Source: CANIZL01 sp043788645
GTDB lineage: Bacteria > Verrucomicrobiota > Verrucomicrobiia > Limisphaerales > UBA9464
Reading direction: 5' to 3'
NCBI GenBank assembly: GCA_043788645.1
Contig: JAYVTS010000100.1
Span: 1 to 37,565 of the forward strand
Length of the DNA: 37,565 bases
A program made the translations under genes and the position numbers. Positions 32,741 through 37,565 of the stretch are shown piece by piece (position 1 is the stretch's first letter; each line of letters opens with the position of its first letter). Under the pieces are notes generated by a model that was not told where the DNA came from, searched no databases, and worked only from the letters and a program-made list of their open reading frames with translations.

Positions 32741-34021
32741 GTGAACATTGAACTCATTAACACCGGTTCCGAACTCATGCTCGGACGAGTACTGAATACC
32801 CATCAGCAATGGCTATGCCGTCAATTCGCGGACCGTGGCTACGAGGTAAGTCGTCAAGTGGCAGTAGCGGACGGAGCCCAGGACATCCAGAACGCAGTCC
32901 GCGAAGCACTCGGGCATGCCGACTTAGTGGTCGTTACGGGCGGGCTCGGCCCCACCTGTGACGATCTCACCCGCGAACTCATCGCCCAATTGCTTGGTCG
33001 GACCTTGCATCACGATCCCAGCATTGAACTCTCCATTAGGAATTTTTTTGAATCCCGCGGTCGGCCAGTCCCCGTACGGACCCGGGTGGAGACCCTGGTT
33101 CCCGAAGGCGCCCGGGTCCTACCCAATCGGCATGGCACGGCCCCCGGATTAGCGTTAGTGGTGGATCCAAATCCGTTTCGTAAGGATCGGCAACGGTCCG
33201 TGCTCATCCTCCTACCCGGACCTCCGCGAGAGCTTCGGCCCCTATTTGTCGAACAAGTCGTTCCTTTGGTGACCGAGTTTTTCCTGCAAAAGTCCGCATT
33301 CGTTTGTCGCACGCTCAAGACCACTGGTCTCGGCGAATCCAATATGGAAGAACGCCTGACCGGCCCACTGAAGCACCTGACGGACGACGGATTGGATCTC
33401 GGCTTCTGTGCTCGCGTCGGAGAAGTGGATGTTCGGTTCGTTGCGCGCGGGGACTCAGCGGCGGCAAAGGTCGCGGAAGCGGAGCGGATCACTCGAAAAT
33501 TGGCTAGCACTCATATTTTCGGTGAAGACGATGAGCTGCTGGAATCTGTCGTGGTAAAGGCTTTGGGTCAACGGAGGCTCACTCTGGCGCTGGCCGAATC
33601 CTGCACCGGCGGGCACATCGCAAATCGGATTACCAATATTCCTGGGGCTTCTGCCGTCTTGCTCGCCGGCTACGTGACGTACGCCAATTCCGCCAAAATC
33701 CAAAGCCTGGGGGTTTCTCCTGAAACGCTAGAAAAATACGGGGCCGTCAGCGAAGCGACCGCCCGTGAAATGGCGGAAGGCGCACGACGAACGAGCGAGG
33801 CCGATTGGGCGATCGCCGTTACGGGGATCGCTGGCCCCGACGGCGGTACGGCGGAAAAACCCGTTGGAACCGTCTTTATTGGTTGGGCGGGTCCCACCGG
33901 CACCGTCGTCAGGCGCGAACTCAACCTCTTTGATCGCGAAACCTTCAAATATCTAACGGCCCAACAAGCCTTGCACGGACTCCTGCAGGCGGTGCAAACG
34001 ACTTCCCACGAGGGTTCTTAG
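32741..34021 (+). CDS. cinA: CinA-family nicotinamide mononucleotide deamidase
   Basis: CinA combines an N-terminal MoCF-biosynthesis-like domain (about residues 1-170; INTGSELMLGRVLNTHQQWL, VVVTGGLGPTCDDLTRE, LPGPPRELRP) with a C-terminal PncC domain (about 260-420; LALAESCTGGHIANRITN, YVTYANSAK, VTGIAGPDGGT, KPVGTVFIGWA). PncC converts nicotinamide mononucleotide to nicotinate mononucleotide, and the N-terminal domain has ADP-ribose pyrophosphatase activity in characterised members. The length, 426 residues, is normal. The start is a GTG; an AGGAGG lies about 33 bases upstream, too far to be an effective ribosome-binding site. It stands alone. Confidence 0.93.
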   Translation: MNIELINTGSELMLGRVLNTHQQWLCRQFADRGYEVSRQVAVADGAQDIQNAVREALGHADLVVVTGGLGPTCDDLTRELIAQLLGRTLHHDPSIELSIRNFFESRGRPVPVRTRVETLVPEGARVLPNRHGTAPGLALVVDPNPFRKDRQRSVLILLPGPPRELRPLFVEQVVPLVTEFFLQKSAFVCRTLKTTGLGESNMEERLTGPLKHLTDDGLDLGFCARVGEVDVRFVARGDSAAAKVAEAERITRKLASTHIFGEDDELLESVVVKALGQRRLTLALAESCTGGHIANRITNIPGASAVLLAGYVTYANSAKIQSLGVSPETLEKYGAVSEATAREMAEGARRTSEADWAIAVTGIAGPDGGTAEKPVGTVFIGWAGPTGTVVRRELNLFDRETFKYLTAQQALHGLLQAVQTTSHEGS

Positions 34022-34221
34022 CGGGGACATTTCATATCGTTTCGCCACGAAAGTACGCCGCATCGGTCGGCGAATGGCTGGGCGGGAAAAGGTCCTGCCG
34101 GCCACTTTCAGCCGCGCCTTACCTCAGCGAAATTGCGCCAATTACACGGAGCGGGCGTCACCTCCTTGGCCAAACTAAACTCCGGCCGTCCCTGGGTCTG
34201 AAGCCAGAGACGCTCGTTATG

Positions 34222-34260
34222 CGGTTCCCGCTCCTCGGAGAGAGGGCTAAGGTGAGGGCG
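34222..34260. repeat. CCCTCTCC...GGTGAGGG dispersed element, copy 3
   Basis: GGTTCCCGCTCCTCGG pairs imperfectly with a right arm that includes GAGAGAGGG and ends in GGTGAGGG. It matches the element at 4655 and, like it, lies a few hundred bases before a copy of the 159-bp repeat. Confidence 0.5.
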
Positions 34261-34303
34261 TGTGAGATTCTCTATTCTCCCTGCTTCTGAATCGTACCGG
34301 GAC

Positions 34304-34664
34304 GGACCGCGGTTGTGTCCCGTGCTTTTGACGGGATCAACCGCTGCGCGCACACCGATCTCGGCGCACAGTCTAAAGAAATCGTACCCGCCACTTCGCA
34401 ACCCCGTTGCTGCGGAGGGTCGCCGCGATACATCCGCGGTCCGCCGAAAGGCGGCGCCCTACGGACCGCGGTTGGGTCCCGTGCTTTTGACGGGATCAAC
34501 CGCTGCGCACACACTGATCTCAGCGTACGGTTTAAATGAATCGTACGCGCCTATTCGTAACCCCGTTGCTGCGGAGGGTCGCCGCGACACATCCGCGGTC
34601 CGCCGAAAGGCGGCGCCCTACGGACCGCGGTTGTGTCCCGTGCTTTTGACGGAATCAACCGCAG
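34304..34664. repeat. 159-bp tandem repeat, two full units plus a partial third
   Basis: Units start at 34304, 34463 and 34622 with GGACCGCGG, an exact period of 159 bases and no gaps between the first two units. Each unit has two foldable parts. The first is GCGGTTG ... CCCGT-GCTTTTG-ACGGG ... CAACCGC. The second is CGGTCCG ... CGGACCG enclosing CCGCC-GAAA-GGCGG, which spans the unit junction. The third unit stops after about 43 bases. Another copy lies at about 4866-5027. No transposase or repeat-associated gene is seen nearby. Confidence 0.92.
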
Positions 34665-34690
34665 AAGACGTCCGTTGACGCTTTTTGCTC

Positions 34691-34708
34691 GTGATACAAA
34701 TGTATCAC
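34691..34708. promoter_or_regulatory. Palindrome GTGATACA-AA-TGTATCAC
   Basis: Two perfect 8-base arms are separated by two bases. It lies just before the antitoxin-like remnant, where autoregulatory operators of toxin-antitoxin loci usually lie, so it may be a surviving operator. Confidence 0.35.
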
Positions 34709-34719
34709 CCTGTAGACCG

Positions 34720-34920
34720 CGACCATTCGCCCGCGTCGTGCCGGAACCTAAACCGAAAGGATTTTTCGGCGCGACTCCCTGCACCGTGCCGCTGCCGGAT
34801 GACCTTGACGCTCCGCCTCCCGTAATCGGGAAGGTGGGCGAAAGCGTTACCTCCTCGACACCAGCGTGCTGATTCGCGGCGCGCGGGAGCCGGACAGCAT
34901 TCCGGCAGCCGAACTGAATC
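34720..34920 (+). pseudogene. Remnant of a Phd/VapC-type toxin-antitoxin locus
   Basis: Two adjacent pieces in different frames resemble a Phd-type antitoxin tail and a PIN-domain toxin head. From 34720 one frame reads RPFARVVPEPKPKG and later VPLPDDLDAPPP, like the common antitoxin ending GRPVARLVP ... DFDAPLP, and stops at 34872. Overlapping it, another frame reads YLLDTSVLIRGAREP from 34848, matching the first strand of a VapC ribonuclease with its catalytic Asp. The antitoxin lacks its N-terminus, the toxin has no start codon, and after about 25 residues it changes into unrelated sequence. It is therefore a dead fragment; the identification rests on short matches. Confidence 0.5.
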
Positions 34921-35026
34921 AAGCCGACGGTCGACCGAAGCGTGCGAGGGGAATGAATTTTCGATTGGAATGCAATGGGTACAGGTCGTCTCTAACTTCG
35001 GGTGAAAACTCAATCCCGTCACCCTG

Positions 35027-35099
35027 GATGGACGCGGATTCACGCGGATAGGACAAGGATGCGGTTTTTTCCATCCGCGTTCATCGGCGTCTATCCGCG
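35027..35099. repeat. Inverted CGCGGAT element at the lipA 3' end
   Basis: CGCGGAT occurs twice on the left (35034, 35044), and its complement ATCCGCG twice on the right. CGCGGATAG at 35044-35052 is an exact inverted copy of CTATCCGCG at 35091-35099, which includes the lipA stop codon. A T-run (35065-35070) lies in the middle. It could end lipA transcription. Confidence 0.55.
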
Positions 35100-36035
35100 G
35101 TTCTTTTCTATAGGTACGAACTCATCCGCATGGTAAGAACTCCGCACCAACGGTCCGCTGGCCACATGCCCAAAACCCAGCTCTTCGCCCAGCCGCTTCA
35201 GTCTGGCAAACTGTTCAGGCCGAATAAACTCGTGAACCGGTAGATGTTTCAGCGTAGGCTGCAAATATTGCCCCAGCGTGAGATTATCAACTTGGTGATC
35301 GCGGAGATCGTGAAGGGCGGTCAACACTTCCGCCTCCGTTTCGCCAAGCCCCAACATCAGTCCCGACTTCGTGTGAACCGCCGCCCCCAAACGTTTCTTG
35401 ACCTTCCCGAGAACGGTCAGTGAGCGATCATAGGTCGCACGGTGCCGTACCGACGGCGTCAAACGACGGACCGTTTCAAGATTATGATTAAAAATATGAG
35501 GTCGCGCTTGAACTACTAAATCCAGCGCGAAATCGCGGTCGAGAAAATCCGGGGTCAACACCTCAATCGTAATGCCAGGATTCAATTGGCGAACGGCTTC
35601 AATGGTTCGTTGAAAATGACCGGCACCCCCATCCGCCAGATCGTCTCGGGCAACCGCGGTAATAACGACGTGCTTCAAACCCATGCGCCGGGTCGCCTCC
35701 GCCACGCGCATCGGTTCATCCGGCTCTAACGCGAGCGGTTTGGCCGTAATCACCGCGCAAAATCCACAGGCCCGGGTACAGCGATCCCCGGCGATCATAA
35801 ACGTTGCGGTTCCTTTGCTCCAACACTCCCAATGATTCGGACATTTCGCACTCTCGCAAACCGTGTGAAGGTTCAAATTCGCCAGGAGCGCCCGGGTTCG
35901 GGTGAACGCGCTGGAGGTCGGCAATTGCACCTTCAGCCATTCGGGCAAACGCGGACGAAGCGGCGCTGGGGACGACACGGACCCGCGCTCCCGATCAGGA
36001 AGGATCGGCAGATCAGTGGTGGCACACGAACTCAT
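35091..36035 (-). CDS. lipA: Lipoyl synthase LipA
   Basis: LipA is a radical-SAM enzyme that inserts two sulfurs into protein-bound octanoyl groups. Both iron-sulfur cluster motifs are intact: the auxiliary cluster CESAKCPNHWEC (Cys 60, 65, 71; CX4CX5C) and the radical-SAM cluster CTRACGFC (Cys 86, 90, 93; CX3CX2C). The C-terminal RSSYHADE supplies the conserved serine ligand. The length, 314 residues, is normal, and TLGQYLQPTLKHLPV is typical of the family. The N-terminal 30 residues are variable. No lipB is adjacent. Confidence 0.96.
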   Translation of the reverse strand: MSSCATTDLPILPDRERGSVSSPAPLRPRLPEWLKVQLPTSSAFTRTRALLANLNLHTVCESAKCPNHWECWSKGTATFMIAGDRCTRACGFCAVITAKPLALEPDEPMRVAEATRRMGLKHVVITAVARDDLADGGAGHFQRTIEAVRQLNPGITIEVLTPDFLDRDFALDLVVQARPHIFNHNLETVRRLTPSVRHRATYDRSLTVLGKVKKRLGAAVHTKSGLMLGLGETEAEVLTALHDLRDHQVDNLTLGQYLQPTLKHLPVHEFIRPEQFARLKRLGEELGFGHVASGPLVRSSYHADEFVPIEKNRG

Positions 36036-36123
36036 CAGTCGTCCAAGTTCGAGGCAACTTTAGGCCTTGGCAACAGGCCCGCGGCAGGAGTCTTACAAAA
36101 CGCGGGCCGGGAGGAATGTCCCG

Positions 36124-36140
36124 CCGGACTCGTCGTCCGG
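36124..36140. repeat. CCGGAC hairpin, dispersed element
   Basis: CCGGAC, five bases and GTCCGG form a short hairpin in the 277-bp gap between the divergent lipA and secreted-protein genes. It resembles the CCGGAT-type hairpins at 2067 and 27365. Confidence 0.35.
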
Positions 36141-36312
36141 TTTAGGGCGAGATCTTAAGTTCCTTTGGCGACGGAAGCGTAGGCTCGGGAGAGGTTGGTT
36201 TCACTCCGGCTGCCGCGATCCCGGCTGCCTCGGCGAATCCTCCCTCATCGTGTGCAATTCCAAAAAACCAGGTGGTTGCGTTGAGCGAATCCGTAGGAAT
36301 CTTGGTAAATCA

Positions 36313-37565
36313 ATGAAGCTCTCTCGATACTGGTTCGTTCTGTGGTTCGTAGCGTTCTTCGGAGTCCCCATCTCCCTCCGCGCTCAGCCTGTCGTCCCGT
36401 TCGAGGTCGGTACGGTGGTGGCCGGGTTTCAAGATGATTTCAGTGGGACCACCCTTCAATCCGATTGGACGCCGACCGGCACTGACACCGGAGTGTATTC
36501 TGTCTCGGATGGCGTACTGCACGTCACCACCGCGAACGGCGATCCCAACCACTTGCTCTATGCCCGCTCTGGATACGATGCCACGACGCAGGAAATATTA
36601 GCGCGTCTCCGGGTTCTCCGGTTCGGGACCGGTGACCCCGCCCGCGGTGGAGTCGGGGTCGGAGTCGATCCGAACGGCAGCACCGGAATCAATTTCCATT
36701 TCCGAGATGGCCCATTGGAAGGGGTTTCTGGACGACACCTCTCGTTTCTCGATGACTTTCGGGCCTGGGGTCCCGCACTAAGTTTCGCCTGGCAAACAAA
36801 TGTTTGGTATTGGGTCCGCCTCCGACAAGAACCTAACGCTGCCTCCCTGGGCGGAGTAAAAGACGTATTTGCGAAGGTTTGGGCCGCGGATGGAGTGACC
36901 GCCGAACCTTCGGTCTGGCAGACCTGGGACTACCTTCCCTCCCGCAGCATCCGGAGCGGTTTGGCTGGAATCACCGCGGGAAGCTCCGGTGGTACCTCCG
37001 TATTTGATGTCGACTACGTCCTCATAAAAGCCGCTGGGCTTCCTCAAATCACGGTGGTGCCGGCCGCGTTCCCGTTGTTCAAGGCGGGCCCGGTATTGAT
37101 CACCCTTCAGCCCACCAACCAGACCACCGAAGCCTGCTCATCGGCCACCTTTCAAGTAGCAATAGATGGAACTCCGCCGTATCAATTCCAATGGTATCAA
37201 AATGAGTTGCCCTTGGCCGGAGCGACCAATGACGCCTTAATTCTGCCTTCCCTTCGTTTGGCCGACGACGGAACCGTTCTTAAAGTCGTGGTGAGCAACG
37301 TCGCTAACCACATTCCGTATACCGTCATGAGCCGCGCAGTGACGGTCCACGTCGTGCTCGATCCGACCCCACCTCGTCTGCTCTCGGCCCAAAGCGAAGG
37401 GGAGTTAAACACAGTGCGACTCCTGTTTTCTAGGGCACTGAGCGAAGCGAGTGCCACCAATATTGCTCACTACCAAGTCATTAACTCAACCCTTTCACTA
37501 CCGATTCTTTCCGCGGCCGTACAATCCGGCGGGCGCGAGGTGATCCTAACCACCCGCGGCCAATT
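36313..37565 (+). CDS. Secreted lectin-like/Ig-like multidomain protein (cut by right edge)
   Basis: The frame is open from the ATG at 36313 to the window edge, 417 codons, so the protein is longer. A signal peptide is clear (SRYWFVLWFVAFFGVPISLRA). About residues 35-240 look like a concanavalin-type jelly roll (FQDDFSGTTLQSDWTPTG, VSDGVLHVTT, FDVDYVLI), as in LamG/DUF1080-like sugar-binding modules. An Ig-like domain follows near 265-350 (PPYQFQWYQNELPLAGATND), then a domain opening DPTPPRLLSAQS and LLFSRALSEAS, of the SbsA-like Ig type. Such mosaics are typical of large exported Verrucomicrobiota proteins. The ligand and full length are unknown. Confidence 0.82.
   Translation, partial: MKLSRYWFVLWFVAFFGVPISLRAQPVVPFEVGTVVAGFQDDFSGTTLQSDWTPTGTDTGVYSVSDGVLHVTTANGDPNHLLYARSGYDATTQEILARLRVLRFGTGDPARGGVGVGVDPNGSTGINFHFRDGPLEGVSGRHLSFLDDFRAWGPALSFAWQTNVWYWVRLRQEPNAASLGGVKDVFAKVWAADGVTAEPSVWQTWDYLPSRSIRSGLAGITAGSSGGTSVFDVDYVLIKAAGLPQITVVPAAFPLFKAGPVLITLQPTNQTTEACSSATFQVAIDGTPPYQFQWYQNELPLAGATNDALILPSLRLADDGTVLKVVVSNVANHIPYTVMSRAVTVHVVLDPTPPRLLSAQSEGELNTVRLLFSRALSEASATNIAHYQVINSTLSLPILSAAVQSGGREVILTTRGQ

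Larger units (their letters stand above)
34022..35090. other. 1.1-kb non-coding region with tandem repeat and gene relics
   Basis: No intact gene is supported. The region holds a CCCTCTCC-type element (34222-34260), a 159-bp tandem repeat (34304-34664), a small palindrome (34691-34708), the remains of a toxin-antitoxin pair (about 34720-34920) and an inverted CGCGGAT element reaching the end of lipA. It looks like a site where repeats and broken genes have accumulated. Confidence 0.6.

Noticed and set aside
34262..34678. 138-codon frame with internal repeats
   Set aside because: Its repetitive protein is only the translation of the 159-bp DNA repeat; since 159 is divisible by three, the frame stays open across units.

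Overview
The window looks like chromosomal DNA of a Verrucomicrobiota bacterium, probably close to the Pedosphaera/Limisphaerales group. This is inference from gene content: a very large FG-GAP surface protein with the C-terminal module common in that phylum, a two-gene putative ABC exporter, rhomboid and DUF1802 genes, a small exported Cys protein, and many palindromic intergenic elements. The DNA is moderately GC-rich with a few AT-rich islands. Good Shine-Dalgarno sites are rare and several genes start with GTG or TTG. No rRNA, tRNA, CRISPR array, transposase or phage gene was recognised.

Layout. 1-4572: the start of an MgtE-type Mg2+ transporter (minus, cut by the edge), a ClpX-like AAA+ ATPase lacking ClpX's zinc domain and ClpP-docking loop, hisC (minus) and purK (plus). 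4573-5967: non-coding, with repeats and an AT-rich patch. 5968-10995: a 1675-residue exported FG-GAP repeat protein. 11182-17099: a TPR-AAA+ ATPase, two neighbouring TPR membrane proteins of similar design and an exported TPR protein. 17331-19850: ATPase and permease of a putative ABC exporter. 19867-22530: DUF1802 gene, rhomboid protease, small exported Cys protein and mobA. 22531-23740: non-coding, with a candidate structured RNA, an octamer tandem repeat and an AT-rich stretch with repeated motifs. 23741-25239: a NusG paralogue and a eukaryotic-type HisA (HIS6 family). 25408-29480: exported alpha/beta hydrolase, Ppx/GppA phosphatase and YheT-type hydrolase. 29646-34021: divergent RtcB, sialidase-like secreted protein and CinA. 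34022-35090: a 159-bp tandem repeat and the remains of a toxin-antitoxin locus. 35091-37565: lipA (minus) and the start of a secreted lectin/Ig-like protein cut by the right edge.

How the genes fit together. Most are single housekeeping genes (histidine, purine, lipoate, molybdenum cofactor and NAD metabolism, RNA repair) in no shared operon. The co-directional block most likely to be one undescribed functional unit is the TPR/AAA+ cluster at 11182-17099, possibly with the ABC exporter after it. The other points that deserve checking are the eukaryotic-type HisA with a palindrome overlapping its probable promoter, the degenerate ClpX, the folded non-coding segment at 22616-22727, and the dispersed 159-bp repeat.
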